Shown: positions 17,510-27,046 of the stretch, in pieces
Layout: the number at the start of each line of letters is the position of its first letter
Position numbering within the stretch: position 1 is the stretch's first letter
From: Ezakiella massiliensis
GTDB lineage: Bacteria; Bacillota; Clostridia; Tissierellales; Peptoniphilaceae
NCBI RefSeq assembly: GCF_900120165.1
Contig: NZ_LT635475.1
Span: 496,001 to 560,000, forward strand
Direction of reading: 5' to 3'
DNA: 64,000 bases
Notes under the pieces: model-generated
Seen by the model: only the letters and a program-made list of their open reading frames with translations
The model's database searches: none
Told to the model about the DNA's origin: nothing
Translations under genes and position numbers: made by a program

Positions 17510-18155
17510 TTTTTTCTCTCCTCGTCAAATACAAAATGTAAATCAGTCCCATAAATATAAGCCAGGCTATCAAAAAGCTAATTATAACCTTTATAACAAT
17601 GGCGTTAAAAATTTCCCCTGGCAAAAGGTTTATCATCAAAGATTCATTTGGATCCATGAGCCACAAGTCATTCCTAAAAAGGATCTTGTGGAAAAAGGTC
17701 CAAAATTTATCAAAGTTAAAAATCGCTGGCAAAATTAATACAGCCGGTACAAGGGGAATAATAAGAGAAAATTTCAAAAATTCCCTTATATTTTTCTTGT
17801 CCATTATTAATAAGAAAATGATCGCAATAATAAGAGTGACTAAAGCAAATGTTTTTGCCCCCTTAAAAATATCTCTAACATCTTCCATATGGAGGATTTC
17901 ATTTTCCGTGTACCTCTTGTCACTCGTCAGCGCCAAATCATTTGACTTCAACAAATAGTCTTTATAATTATCGATTTCTATTAAATATTCTTCTTCTGAA
18001 TAACCAGTATTTTCACTAATATTTGTTTGCCCGTAAATTTTTTTATAAGTTTTCTTGTTAAAACCCTGGAAAAATATAGCTGCAATCAGTAGCATAAAGC
18101 TGCTTGCAATTATTAAAATAATTTTTAAAGTCTTGGTCCTATAGATCTTCGACAT
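17496..18155 (-). CDS. TIGR01906-type integral membrane protein, function unknown
   Basis: About four transmembrane helices: one near the N-terminus, two in the middle and one at the C-terminus. Between the first and second is an external loop containing [16 protein letters not shown], which resembles the conserved loop of the uncharacterised TIGR01906 family of Firmicutes. The frame is open to 18200, but the ATG at 18153-18155 has AGAGG upstream, giving 219 residues and a 17-base overlap with yebC. No function is known. Confidence 0.7.
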   Translation of the reverse strand: MSKIYRTKTLKIILIIASSFMLLIAAIFFQGFNKKTYKKIYGQTNISENTGYSEEEYLIEIDNYKDYLLKSNDLALTSDKRYTENEILHMEDVRDIFKGAKTFALVTLIIAIIFLLIMDKKNIREFLKFSLIIPLVPAVLILPAIFNFDKFWTFFHKILFRNDLWLMDPNESLMINLLPGEIFNAIVIKVIISFLIAWLIFMGLIYILYLTRREKNENK

Positions 18156-18864
18156 TATGGTAGACCTCTTGAACGTCGTCATGATCTTCAAGGGCGTCAA
18201 CTAATTTTTGCATCTTAACCTTGTCATCTTCGGACAAAGTAATTGTGTTATCTGGGAAGTAGCCAATGTCCTTGGCTGCAACTTTATAGCCTGCATCTTC
18301 AAGGCCTTGGGCAACAGCATCCAAATCATTAGGAGCGGTAAACACTTCTACTACTTCTTCGTCATTAATAACATCTTGGGCGCCTGCTTCTAAGGCTGTC
18401 ATCATTAGTTCATCTAAATCAATCTTGTCATTTAGCTCAATTGCTAAATAACCAAGCATTTCAAACATATACATAACAGAACCTGATGTGCCTAGGTTGC
18501 CACCATTTTTATCAAACAAGTGTCTAACGTCAGCTGCTGTTCTATTTCTATTGTCTGTCAAACAGTGGGCAATAATTGCAGCTCCGCCGACCCCATAGCC
18601 TTCGTACATAATTTCTTCAAAGTTTACGCCTTCAAGTTCTCCAGCACCTTTTTTAATTGCACGCTCAATGTTATCGTTAGGCATATTAACAGATTTTGCC
18701 TTGTCAATAGCTGATTTTAATGATGGATTAAATTCTGGATTTGGTCCACCTTCTTTTGTTGCAACCATAATGTACTTAGCAATTTTTGTAAATTCTTTTG
18801 CCTTCCTTGCGTCTTCCTTACCTTTTTTGTTTTTAATATTATTCCATTTTGAATGTCCTGACAT
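18139..18864 (-). CDS. YebC/PmpR family regulatory or translation-linked protein
   Basis: TACO1/YebC-family protein of 241 residues. The N-terminus MSGHSKWNNIKNKKGKED is diagnostic, followed by PNPEFNPSLKSAIDKAK and YEGYGVGGAAIIAHCLTDNRNRTAADVRH. Members have been described as transcriptional regulators and, more recently, as factors that help ribosomes through difficult proline-rich stretches. Lies between nadE and the TIGR01906 gene with minimal spacing. Confidence 0.93.
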   Translation of the reverse strand: MSGHSKWNNIKNKKGKEDARKAKEFTKIAKYIMVATKEGGPNPEFNPSLKSAIDKAKSVNMPNDNIERAIKKGAGELEGVNFEEIMYEGYGVGGAAIIAHCLTDNRNRTAADVRHLFDKNGGNLGTSGSVMYMFEMLGYLAIELNDKIDLDELMMTALEAGAQDVINDEEVVEVFTAPNDLDAVAQGLEDAGYKVAAKDIGYFPDNTITLSEDDKVKMQKLVDALEDHDDVQEVYHNVEDL

Positions 18865-18865
18865 A

Positions 18866-19582
18866 TTAATCCCTTCCTTTTCTATAAATTGGAATTCCCG
18901 CCCTCTTGTGTTCGGAAATTTTTATCATCCTTTGAATCTTTTTATTTTTCTCTTCGTCCTCTAGCCTACCTTCTACACCGGCATCCAGGTCGTCATAGGA
19001 AAGTCCTATTTCATCTTCATCCGACTGGCCAGTATAAAGTCCGGCAGATGGAGGCTTTAAGATAATTTCATCTGGTACTCCAAGCTCCCTTGCCATTTCA
19101 TATATCTCGTGCTTGGTAAAATCGGCCAGTGGCAAAATATCAACGCCGCTGTCTCCGTGTTTGGTAAAATATCCTATCATATACTCGGTCTTGTTAGAAG
19201 CGCCTGCCACCAACAAATTATTGGCCTGGGCTATGTTATAAAGTGCCGTCATCCTAAGACGCGGCTTTATATTTGCATAGGCCAGCTTGTGGTCGGTCTT
19301 GGGTAAGACCCTTACAAGATCGTCGTATACATCTGAGAGATCAACTTTTAAAACATTTGCTTCGTTGCCACGGGTTAAAATTCTCGCGTGGTCCTCATCG
19401 GTCTCCAAGGAATGGATGGGGAGCATGACGGATAAAAATTTTAATTCCTTAACCGGCTCTATAATCTTGTATAAAACCGAGGAATCAACTCCGCCAGAAA
19501 TTCCAAGCACATATCCATCCGTACCCGACTTTTTTGCATAATCTATTAAAAACTCTCTAATCTTTTCTATTTCTCTCTTCAC
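18866..19582 (-). CDS. nadE: NH3-dependent NAD+ synthetase
   Basis: Amidates nicotinic acid adenine dinucleotide to NAD; 238 residues. The PP-loop GISGGVDSSVLY is near residues 28-39, and GASNKTEYMIGYFTKHGDSGVDILPLAD, split over two motifs, matches the family substrate site. No glutaminase domain is present, so ammonia would be the nitrogen donor. Start overlaps yigZ by four bases. Confidence 0.95.
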   Translation of the reverse strand: MKREIEKIREFLIDYAKKSGTDGYVLGISGGVDSSVLYKIIEPVKELKFLSVMLPIHSLETDEDHARILTRGNEANVLKVDLSDVYDDLVRVLPKTDHKLAYANIKPRLRMTALYNIAQANNLLVAGASNKTEYMIGYFTKHGDSGVDILPLADFTKHEIYEMARELGVPDEIILKPPSAGLYTGQSDEDEIGLSYDDLDAGVEGRLEDEEKNKKIQRMIKISEHKRAGIPIYRKGRD

Positions 19583-20214
19583 TTGAGTTTAATTCCCTTC
19601 TTTTCTATAAGAGCTTTTCCAGCAGTTAAATTTAAAATCTCGCCCTCGATTTTTTCGACATCTTCAAGCTTAATACTAATAGTAGCTTTAACGTTTTCCA
19701 AAAATTCATTGTCGATAAGGTCTATTTTAGCATTTTTTACAAAATTTAGAAAGATGTCATAGGATTCATAATCCATATAAATATCCAAGTCTTGGTATTC
19801 TTTAAATTCCCTGATACCAAACTCTTCTATTACTCCAGTTGTCGCAGCCATGTAGGCTCTTGATAAGCCTCCTGCCCCAAGCTTTATGCCTCCAAAATAT
19901 CTGGTAACTACAATTACAATATTCTGAAGACCATTTAACTCTATGGCCTTGAGTATTGGCATAGCCGAAGTGCCACTTGGCTCTCCATCATCATCTGCCT
20001 TTTGCTTTAATCCACCGTGGATAATGCTGTAAGCATAAACATGGTGGGTGGCCTTTGGGTGCTTGTCTCTAATTGACTGAACAAAGTCCTCCGCCTCTTC
20101 TACTGTCAACACCATTTTGCTTTCGGCCAAAAAAATGGATTTTTTAATCTCATACTTGTATTCATAAGTTGACTGGGATGACTTAAAGGGTTTTACTTGT
20201 CCCTGTATATTCAA
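19579..20214 (-). CDS. yigZ: YigZ/IMPACT family protein
   Basis: Conserved protein of unknown biochemical role. The UPF0029 part has KSIFLAESKMV, then HPKATHHVYAYSI and DDGEPSGTSAMPILKAIE, followed by VVTRYFGGIKLGAGGLSRAY, all near-invariant in the family; a DUF1949 domain ends the protein. The frame is open to 20235. A TTG at 20212-20214 preceded by GGAGGTGG is the best-supported start and overlaps hflX by 32 bases. The exact start is uncertain. Confidence 0.87.
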   Translation of the reverse strand: MNIQGQVKPFKSSQSTYEYKYEIKKSIFLAESKMVLTVEEAEDFVQSIRDKHPKATHHVYAYSIIHGGLKQKADDDGEPSGTSAMPILKAIELNGLQNIVIVVTRYFGGIKLGAGGLSRAYMAATTGVIEEFGIREFKEYQDLDIYMDYESYDIFLNFVKNAKIDLIDNEFLENVKATISIKLEDVEKIEGEILNLTAGKALIEKKGIKLK

Positions 20215-21406
20215 GGGCAACCACCTCCGCTCCATTTTCGTCGTAATTTATATCTAAAACCTTGTTTGATTTAATATATTCATCCATGTCAGCCTGGGAA
20301 TCAAAAGAAAATTTTCTATTGACCTTCTCTATTTTACCAAATAACCTCTCTTCAATCTTTAATAAGAGCTTATTTATATCCCCGTCATCAAAGGCAGAAA
20401 TATTCAGATCTCCGTCTTCTTTGAAGTCTCCATGGTCGGTCTTATCTATTTTATTATAGACCTTTAAAATCTTTTTATTGCCTAAATTCAGATCTTTTAA
20501 AAGCTTAGCCATGGTCTCCTCCTCTATATGGAGGTTTTCATTTGAAATATCCAAAACATTTACCAAGAGGTCCGCATATTTAATTTCATCTAGTGTAGAT
20601 GAAAATGCATCAACCAATTGGTGGGGCAAATGCGAAATGAGCCCAACAGTATCTGTTAAAATAATCTTGGCCCCGTGTGGAAGTTCCACTTCCCTGGCCG
20701 ATGTATCCAGGGTTGCAAAGAGCCTATCGTCTGCATAAACTTGGGCAGAATTTTCTTTACCAGAAAGCTCCAAGATCCTATTTAAAATTGTAGACTTGCC
20801 CGTGTTGGAATAGCCAACTAGTGATACGATTGGTATGGCCGATCGTTTTCGGCGTTTGGCCTTGGTCTCTTCGACCTTGACTTGGTTGGCAAGTTCTCTT
20901 CTCAAAGAGTCGATTGATGCACGCAAGCGTCTCCTGTCGAGTTCCAGCTTTTGTTCACCGGCCCCCCTCATACCTGCAACGCCTGCCTGTCTGTCCATAT
21001 TTTTGCCAGCCCCAATAAGCCTGGGTAGCATATATTCTTTGTTGGCAAGTTCAACTTGGAGCTTACCAAAAGAAGTCTTGGCCCTTTGACTAAAGAGTTC
21101 TAGGATAAGCATATTTCTATCCAAGACCTGCAAATCAAAAAAATCTACCAAATTCGATAGTTGAGACGGTGAAATCTCATGGCCGACTACCACTGTATCT
21201 ATATTTAATTCCTGGCAAATATTTTTAAAATATTCCAGTTTACCCGAGCCAAAATACATGGCCGGTTTTATTTCTCTATTTTTTTGGATACCAGTAGCCA
21301 GCACTTTACCGCCAGCAGATTTTATTAGCTCTCGATTTTCTTTTTGCTCAAAAGTCTCATCAGAAAAATCAATAGCTATTAACATTACATTTTTATCTTT
21401 AATCAA
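20183..21406 (-). CDS. hflX: ribosome-associated GTPase HflX
   Basis: GTP-dependent factor that splits stalled 70S ribosomes; 407 residues. The N-terminal domain contains NIDTVVVGHEISPSQLSNL and the helical linker has GAGEQKLELDRRRLR. The G domain has G1 GYSNTGKST, G3 DTVGLI and G4 YNKID. The TTG at 21404-21406 is taken as start, giving the usual N-terminal length; the first ATG (21383-21385) would remove seven residues. It leads the operon hflX-yigZ-nadE-yebC-TIGR01906-deoC. Confidence 0.94.
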   Translation of the reverse strand: MIKDKNVMLIAIDFSDETFEQKENRELIKSAGGKVLATGIQKNREIKPAMYFGSGKLEYFKNICQELNIDTVVVGHEISPSQLSNLVDFFDLQVLDRNMLILELFSQRAKTSFGKLQVELANKEYMLPRLIGAGKNMDRQAGVAGMRGAGEQKLELDRRRLRASIDSLRRELANQVKVEETKAKRRKRSAIPIVSLVGYSNTGKSTILNRILELSGKENSAQVYADDRLFATLDTSAREVELPHGAKIILTDTVGLISHLPHQLVDAFSSTLDEIKYADLLVNVLDISNENLHIEEETMAKLLKDLNLGNKKILKVYNKIDKTDHGDFKEDGDLNISAFDDGDINKLLLKIEERLFGKIEKVNRKFSFDSQADMDEYIKSNKVLDINYDENGAEVVALEYTGTSKTL

Positions 21407-21483
21407 TATATCACCAAGGTCTATTTTAACATAAAAGCTTACAAATTGCTATATGCCAAGCAAAACATTTTGAATTTACAAAC

Positions 21484-21536
21484 AAAAAAATACTCCCAAG
21501 ACAGTCCTAAAAAATTTTTAAGCGTCCGAGAGTATT
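21484..21536 (-). terminator. intrinsic terminator after the cyclophilin gene
   Basis: The minus strand reads AATACTC...GAGTATT across an imperfect internal stem with GGAC/GTCT pairing, followed by TTTTTTTG. Confidence 0.75.
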
Positions 21537-21558
21537 TAGTTAATATAATTTTTTCTTT

Positions 21559-22320
21559 TTATTTTGTTTCGATAGTCGCTTCTTCGATTACAACATCTGT
21601 TTTTGGTTTATCCATCTCGTCTCTATCAACTGCTGCAATCTTGTCAACTACATCCATGCCTTCAATGACTTGGCCAAAGACTGTGTGCCTGCCGTCTAGA
21701 TGTGGAGTTCCGCCCAAGTGTGAATAAGCGTCTATAAAATCTTCACTGTAACCTTGGCTAACAGCTTCTTTCATCATCTTAATCAAATCAGGAGAAACTT
21801 CCTTGGCTTGAACGATAAAGAATTGGCTGCCATTTGTATTTGGTCCAGCATTTGCCATTGATAGAGCTCCGCGAATATTTAGCATGCTATTTGAAAATTC
21901 ATCTTCAAAAGCTTCGCCCCAAATGCTTTCGCCACCGCGGCCAGTACCAGTTGGGTCTCCACCTTGGATCATAAAGCCGTCAATTACCCTGTGGAAAATA
22001 ATTCCATTGTAGTAGCCGTTTTTAATATGTGTTTCAAAATTTTCTACTGTTTTTGGTGCGTATTCTGGGAATAATTTAATTTTAATAGTACCCATATTTG
22101 TTTTTAAAACTGCAATCTTATCTCCTGCCTTTACCTCTTGTAATTGTGGTAGGGCTGCAATTGTTTCTGCCTTCAATTTCTTTACCTCCTCTTTAATTTC
22201 CTCGTCAGCACTATTTTGTGCTTCACTTGTCTCTTCTTTTATTTTATCTTCATCTTTCTTTTGACAAGCTGTAAAAGTTAAAGCTAATGCCAAAAATAAA
22301 ATTAATAATTTATTTCTCAT
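21559..22320 (-). CDS. peptidyl-prolyl cis-trans isomerase, cyclophilin-type lipoprotein
   Basis: Exported foldase, 253 residues. A lipoprotein signal ends in LTFTAC (lipobox Cys near residue 19) and is followed by an acidic, lysine-rich spacer. The cyclophilin domain has [19 protein letters not shown], a long insertion after GSQFFIVQA, then [19 protein letters not shown]. Key residues of the active site (FHRV and GSQFF) are present. An ATGA overlap couples it to the DUF1667 gene upstream, and a terminator follows. Confidence 0.93.
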   Translation of the reverse strand: MRNKLLILFLALALTFTACQKKDEDKIKEETSEAQNSADEEIKEEVKKLKAETIAALPQLQEVKAGDKIAVLKTNMGTIKIKLFPEYAPKTVENFETHIKNGYYNGIIFHRVIDGFMIQGGDPTGTGRGGESIWGEAFEDEFSNSMLNIRGALSMANAGPNTNGSQFFIVQAKEVSPDLIKMMKEAVSQGYSEDFIDAYSHLGGTPHLDGRHTVFGQVIEGMDVVDKIAAVDRDEMDKPKTDVVIEEATIETK

Positions 22321-22643
22321 AAAATTCTCCTTTGAGCTAAAAAGCTAACACCTGTTTCCCCCAGATTAAATATAACTAGTTGCCCTTTTTCAATTGGCGG
22401 ATAAATTTCAATCTTGGAAATCAGCTTCTGCAATTTTTCTTTCTCTTCTTCAGTAACGGGCACGTCGCTCCTAATAGCCAAATGGCCTAGGGCAGCCTCC
22501 TTGATCTTGACCCTGGTGTAAAAAATCGATTTTTCACCCATAGTTCTGTATTCAAGTCCACGCGAGCACCTGTTGCCAAATACCTTACCATCTTCTATTG
22601 TCAGTTCGCATCCAATCGGGCAGTTTTTACATATTACCTTCAA
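22317..22643 (-). CDS. DUF1667 protein (cysteine-containing small protein)
   Basis: 108 residues. The N-terminus carries C-x2-CPIGC (residues 5-12) and a further Cys in NRCSRG (about residue 26), arranged like a metal or iron-sulfur site. The remainder resembles the DUF1667 family, often found beside anaerobic glycerol-3-phosphate dehydrogenase and FAD oxidoreductase genes. No such gene is adjacent here; its neighbours are a MATE exporter and a cyclophilin. The overlap of 17 bases with the MATE gene suggests co-translation. Confidence 0.72.
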   Translation of the reverse strand: MKVICKNCPIGCELTIEDGKVFGNRCSRGLEYRTMGEKSIFYTRVKIKEAALGHLAIRSDVPVTEEEKEKLQKLISKIEIYPPIEKGQLVIFNLGETGVSFLAQRRIL

Positions 22644-23970
22644 GTTTTAATTTCCTCCCTTTAATAGAAACAAATATTAGAAAAGAAGTAATCCCTTTTA
22701 ATATAGAAGAAATGGAAATCGCCATCCAAATCCCCGTCAGTCCAAAATAATCTATCAATAGATATGCAAGAGGTATGCGAAGTATATTACCTGTTATACC
22801 TATAATGCTAGGAATATGCGTCATAGAAATGCCGTTAAAAGCCCCGCCATTTGCAATCTCAATAGCCATAAAGACTTGTGAGAAACTGAGGACCATGAGG
22901 TACATGGCTCCGATTTGTATAGCCTCAGCCTCGTGCAAGAATAATCTAATAATAGGAAAGCGGCCAAAATATAAAATTAAATTTGCGGCCAGGCCTATTA
23001 TAAACATAATCTTGCAGCTTGAATAAAAAGCTCGGTTGACTCTGTCATATTTTTGAGCCCCGTAATTTTGCCCAATGAAACTTGCATTTGCGGTTGCATA
23101 GCCCTCAGCCGATAGCCAAGAGATGCCTTCAATGGTACTACCGATTGATTGGGCGGCCACAGCTGCTGAACCAAAGCCAGCAATCATCCTGCCCATATAC
23201 ATGCTTATAAAACAGTGAACGGCCGATTGCATTGCAGGTGGAATGCCCAACTTTAAAATTTCTCTTACTTTTTTAAGTTCCCAAGGTTCCCTATAATCAA
23301 CCAAAGCATATAAATGCCTATGTTTGATACCGAAAAATATATAAATAAGGGTTACCAGGATTTGGCTAATGGCCGTTGCCAAGGCAGCACCAAAGACCCC
23401 CATATCAAGAACAATAATTAGCAAGGGATCCAAAATCATATTGCATGCAACGCCTATGCAGCTAACCTTAAATGTTTCCTTAGAATCGCCTGCGGAATTA
23501 ATAATTACCGCGAGTATTGGATTCATAAATAAAAACGGAAAGCCAATGCTTACAGTTTTTAAATATATAACTGTTGAATCATAAGTTAGCTGGTCTTGGA
23601 CCTGGAAGAAATTAATCAAAGACTTGTGAAAAAAATATACTATAAGTGTATAAGTTAGAGCAATTATTAAATTTAATTTAACACCTGAATTTATATATTT
23701 TTTTGCAGTCGTGACATCTTCTCTGCCCAAGTTTTGACTGACGGTAACCGCCAAGCCAACATTGCAAATTAAAACCAAACTGGAGACCATCCACCAAAAA
23801 AATCCACTTATACCGACAGCTGCCACAGCCTCTGTGCCAATCTTTCCCACCCAATAAAGGTCGGTTAAGTTGTAAGCCATGGTTAAAAAACTTGTCCCCA
23901 TTAAAGGTAAAGCAAGCTTCATCAGCTGGTCTGATATATTGCCTTCGGTTAAGGACCTCCTATTAGTCAT
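22627..23970 (-). CDS. MATE family multidrug/cation efflux protein
   Basis: Twelve-helix exporter of 447 residues, probably coupled to Na+ or H+. It starts LTEGNISDQLMKLALPLMG, has DLYWVGKIG in the first half, and shows the two-fold internal repeat characteristic of the family, with EGISWLSAEGYATANASFIGQNYGA split over the second half. Substrate unknown. It overlaps map by eight bases. Confidence 0.9.
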   Translation of the reverse strand: MTNRRSLTEGNISDQLMKLALPLMGTSFLTMAYNLTDLYWVGKIGTEAVAAVGISGFFWWMVSSLVLICNVGLAVTVSQNLGREDVTTAKKYINSGVKLNLIIALTYTLIVYFFHKSLINFFQVQDQLTYDSTVIYLKTVSIGFPFLFMNPILAVIINSAGDSKETFKVSCIGVACNMILDPLLIIVLDMGVFGAALATAISQILVTLIYIFFGIKHRHLYALVDYREPWELKKVREILKLGIPPAMQSAVHCFISMYMGRMIAGFGSAAVAAQSIGSTIEGISWLSAEGYATANASFIGQNYGAQKYDRVNRAFYSSCKIMFIIGLAANLILYFGRFPIIRLFLHEAEAIQIGAMYLMVLSFSQVFMAIEIANGGAFNGISMTHIPSIIGITGNILRIPLAYLLIDYFGLTGIWMAISISSILKGITSFLIFVSIKGRKLKLEGNM

Positions 23971-24721
23971 CTAGACCCTCGTCTGTCAAAATAAAAACTC
24001 CATCCTTGGTAACGGCCATGGTGTGTTCGTATTGGCAAGATAGTGATCCATCCTTGGTCCTAGCTGTCCAACCGTTTTTGTCCATTTTCATTCTCCAATC
24101 GCCAACATTTATCATTGGTTCAATTGTAAAGACCATGCCTTCACGCATCCTGGCGCCCTTGATTCCACTGTTGTAATGAAAAACTTGTGGATCTTCGTGC
24201 ATTTTTCTGCCAATACCGTGGCCAATAAAATCACGAACTGGCGAAAAACCAAATTGACTTACATAGTCTTCAATGCAAATACCAATTTCTCCAAAATGGA
24301 CGCCTGGTTTGCAAATTTCAATAGCCTTCATCAGCGAATCATGGGTTACCTCCATGAGTTTTTTGGCCTCATCAGAAATTTCACCAACTGCGTATGACCA
24401 AGCCGAGTCTGATAAATAACCATCTAAGTCCACAACCATATCTATGGTTAAGATATCTCCTTCTTTTAATTTATATGAGTTAGGAAAACCATGGCAAATT
24501 TCATCATTAACGCTAATGCATGTTGCATACTTGTAGCCTTGGTAGCCTATTTGCGCAGGAATGCCCCCATGGCTCCTAATAAAATCCTCTGCAATTTTAT
24601 CCAATTCCATGGTAGTAATACCTGGCTTGATATGCTTTTCAAGTTCATAATGAGTGGATTTTAAAAGTCTGCCTGACTTTTTCATCCCCTTAATCATCGA
24701 TTCTGTTTTAATTGAAATCAT
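23963..24721 (-). CDS. map: type I methionine aminopeptidase
   Basis: Removes N-terminal methionine from nascent proteins; 252 residues. The metal ligands are recognisable: Asp pair in DGYLSDSAWS, His in GHGIGRKMHEDP, Glu in FTIEPMI and the final Glu in SCQYEHTMAV. The hallmark HGIPAQIGYQGYKYATCISVNDEICHG region is represented by ISVNDEICHGFP. Upstream is a gap with the cadA-type terminator. Confidence 0.95.
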   Translation of the reverse strand: MISIKTESMIKGMKKSGRLLKSTHYELEKHIKPGITTMELDKIAEDFIRSHGGIPAQIGYQGYKYATCISVNDEICHGFPNSYKLKEGDILTIDMVVDLDGYLSDSAWSYAVGEISDEAKKLMEVTHDSLMKAIEICKPGVHFGEIGICIEDYVSQFGFSPVRDFIGHGIGRKMHEDPQVFHYNSGIKGARMREGMVFTIEPMINVGDWRMKMDKNGWTARTKDGSLSCQYEHTMAVTKDGVFILTDEGLDD

Positions 24722-24770
24722 AATAAACCTCCAGCAACTATTTTACTATATTAAAAAGCTTTTTACAAGC

Positions 24771-24794
24771 AAAAAGGAGTCTATTTAGACCCCT
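24771..24794 (-). terminator. terminator overlapping the end of the P1B ATPase gene
   Basis: On the minus strand, GGGGTC and GACTCC (one G-U pair) enclose TAAATA and are followed by TTTTTGC. The stem includes the last codons and stop of the ATPase gene. Confidence 0.65.
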
Positions 24795-26784
24795 TCTTAT
24801 ATCTTATTCTTAGATTCATAAGAGCAATGCCAATTGAGATTAAGCTTACACCTACGTCTGCAAATACCGCCAAATACATGCCGCCGTAGCCCAGATAAAT
24901 TAAAATCATGGTTATGACTTTAACTGCAAGGACAAATCCAATTATAAATTTTACATTTGAAATAATCTTTCTGGCGTCGCCTATGGTCGTTGCGACTTTG
25001 TAAATTGAGTCGTCCGTTATAACCACATCGCTCGCCTCAACAGCTGCATCGCTACCCATATTGCCCATGCTTATACCAACGTCGGCTGCCTTTAAAACAG
25101 GAGAGTCGTTGATGCCGTCTCCTACAAAACCAACCTTGCCCTTGGCTTTTAAACTGTGGACAACATTTAATTTATCCTCAGGACTTTGACCTGCGTAATA
25201 CTTATCAATATTTATAAAGTCAGCAACCTGACTAACCTTTTCTTCGCTGTCGCCTGAAACTAAAATTGCCTTTACATTTAAATCATGGAGCTTGTCGATT
25301 GTCTCGTTGATCTTATCCTTTAATTTTTCAATCATGAAAAATTCTCCAACGATTTCCTCGCCGCGAATCAAATTAATTTGACCGCCTGCGGCTCCGCCTC
25401 TTATCTTATAAGATTTTCCTTCAAAGGCAAAGTCTATACCCTGGCCCACAATCTCCTTGTAGTCGTCAGGGTCTGGTGCATTTCTCATCTTAAACGCTTG
25501 GGCGATTGGGTGGGTGGAAAATTTTTCTCCAATAGCCATTAGTCGTCTGAGTTCTGCTTCATCTATGTCGGCTGGACATTCAACGCTTTCAATTTCCATA
25601 TAATTTTCAGTTACAGTTCCTGTTTTATCCATAGCCAGATATTCAATATGGCTCAAGGTATCTATAAATTCTGATCCCTTCATTAGCACGCCTTTGGTGC
25701 TTAGAGATGCAATGCCCACTGCATAAGAAAGTGGAACGCCAAGCACGAGAGCACATGGACAAGCCACAACTAAAAATGCCAGGGACTTATAAATATATTC
25801 GTTAAAGTCACCCCCATTGATCAAAGGAATCAGGGCAACTATTATAGCAAGGCCCACAACAATCGGCGTATAAATTTTAGAGAAGGTCGTCAAGAATTTT
25901 TCTTGCTTGCTCTTTGAAGCCTCTGCTCTTTCCAAGAGATTGTTCATCCTTGATAGAGAAGAATTCTTGTGGTCTACAAGTGTCTTTAAGTTTGCAGGAT
26001 TATTTACAAGAATGGCTCCTGCCATAACGGTCTCGCCTTTTTTAATAACAATTGGATCTGATTCACCAGTAAATGATGAATTGTCGACCACTATATACTC
26101 ATCCAAAACTTCTGAGTCGAGCGGAACCATTTCATGGGGATGGACAAGAATTTTTGTGCTGATTTCAACGCTTTCAACATCAACAAGCTTTGATACTCCG
26201 TCTTCACCAATAACTCTGACATCTAACTTTTGTGAAACAGCCAGCCTCTTATATTTTTCGCTGGCTTTTTTAAGTGCATAATCGCTTAGAGCTTCACCTA
26301 GTCTGTATAGAATCATTATCATGGCACCTTCTAATGGCTCGCCAATTATAATGGCCCCAATCATGGAGATGGACATCAAAAATTTCTCATCCAAGCCCCC
26401 GCCGTTAAAAATAATCTTAAAACCATCTATAACTATGGGTGCGCCTGCAAAAACTGCGGCAAAAATCGCCAGATAATTATTTTTTATAAATAATGCTGCG
26501 ATGGCCAATGCACAGCCAATTATTAGCGAGTATTTAAATAGGCTTTCTCGTCGGCTAGGCTCCTCTGCTTCTTCGACTCCGCCTTCTTCTATAACTTCAA
26601 CACCAGGCTCATATTTTTTGACAGCTTCAGCAATAACTTCTTTTAGATTGTCGCCCTCAGCCTGAATGGTAAAGTTAACCTTATCAAAGATCATATTCTT
26701 AACTTGATCATTGTTTTTTAATTCATTTTCAATTTTACTTGCACAATGTGGACATACATTGCCCTTTAAAATAAACTTTTTCAT
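24781..26784 (-). CDS. P1B-type heavy-metal-translocating ATPase (CadA/ZntA-like)
   Basis: Metal exporter of 667 residues. The N-terminal HMA domain has CPHC near residues 11-14. Six or more membrane helices follow, with the ion-site motif CPC in VVACPCALVLGVPL (about residue 341), the phosphorylation motif DKTGT (about 386) and GDGINDSPVLKAADVGIS. Serine-proline changes of Cu pumps are absent, and the overall type suits Zn/Cd/Pb; the exact metal is uncertain. The ATG at 26782-26784 has AGGAGG upstream. Promoter and ArsR-like operator precede it, implying metal-inducible expression. Confidence 0.9.
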   Translation of the reverse strand: MKKFILKGNVCPHCASKIENELKNNDQVKNMIFDKVNFTIQAEGDNLKEVIAEAVKKYEPGVEVIEEGGVEEAEEPSRRESLFKYSLIIGCALAIAALFIKNNYLAIFAAVFAGAPIVIDGFKIIFNGGGLDEKFLMSISMIGAIIIGEPLEGAMIMILYRLGEALSDYALKKASEKYKRLAVSQKLDVRVIGEDGVSKLVDVESVEISTKILVHPHEMVPLDSEVLDEYIVVDNSSFTGESDPIVIKKGETVMAGAILVNNPANLKTLVDHKNSSLSRMNNLLERAEASKSKQEKFLTTFSKIYTPIVVGLAIIVALIPLINGGDFNEYIYKSLAFLVVACPCALVLGVPLSYAVGIASLSTKGVLMKGSEFIDTLSHIEYLAMDKTGTVTENYMEIESVECPADIDEAELRRLMAIGEKFSTHPIAQAFKMRNAPDPDDYKEIVGQGIDFAFEGKSYKIRGGAAGGQINLIRGEEIVGEFFMIEKLKDKINETIDKLHDLNVKAILVSGDSEEKVSQVADFINIDKYYAGQSPEDKLNVVHSLKAKGKVGFVGDGINDSPVLKAADVGISMGNMGSDAAVEASDVVITDDSIYKVATTIGDARKIISNVKFIIGFVLAVKVITMILIYLGYGGMYLAVFADVGVSLISIGIALMNLRIRYKKGSK

Positions 26785-26799
26785 AAGACCTCCTTCAAA

Positions 26800-26821
26800 C
26801 AAATAAATATCTGTTCATTTG
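26800..26821 (-). promoter_or_regulatory. ArsR/SmtB-type operator for the metal ATPase gene
   Basis: The minus strand contains ATGAACAGATATTTAT inside the inverted repeat CAAAT...ATTTG. This closely matches the ATGAACA-n-ATATTCAT type of site known for ArsR/SmtB metal sensors. It lies just downstream of the -10 box, where a bound repressor would block transcription. No ArsR-family gene is in the window, so the regulator would act from elsewhere. Confidence 0.7.
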
Positions 26822-26822
26822 T

Positions 26823-26851
26823 ATTATAGAACAAATAAAATATTTTGTCAA
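26823..26851 (-). promoter_or_regulatory. strong promoter of the metal ATPase gene
   Basis: Perfect TTGACA (26846-26851) and TATAAT (26823-26828) on the minus strand, spaced by 17 bp. Confidence 0.9.
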
Positions 26852-26979
26852 GGGTAAATTCTTAAATTTATAAAAAATATTATTTAATAGTTTCCATTTA
26901 AAATTTGTAGATTAAAAAACCACTGTAAATATAAAATTATTATAGGCACATTTCAACAACTTATTAGTTTTAAGCAATT

Positions 26980-27009
26980 AAAAAGACAGCACTTAATGTA
27001 CTGCCTTTT
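26980..27009 (-). terminator. terminator after the large SLH protein gene
   Basis: The minus strand has AAAGGCAGTAC and GTGCTGTCTTT pairing around ATTAA, followed by TTAATT. The gap between it and the ATPase promoter (26852-26979) is AT-rich with no other recognisable element. Confidence 0.75.
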
Positions 27010-27046
27010 GTGAAATATTTTTTCTGAAAAGCAAACTCAGTAAATC

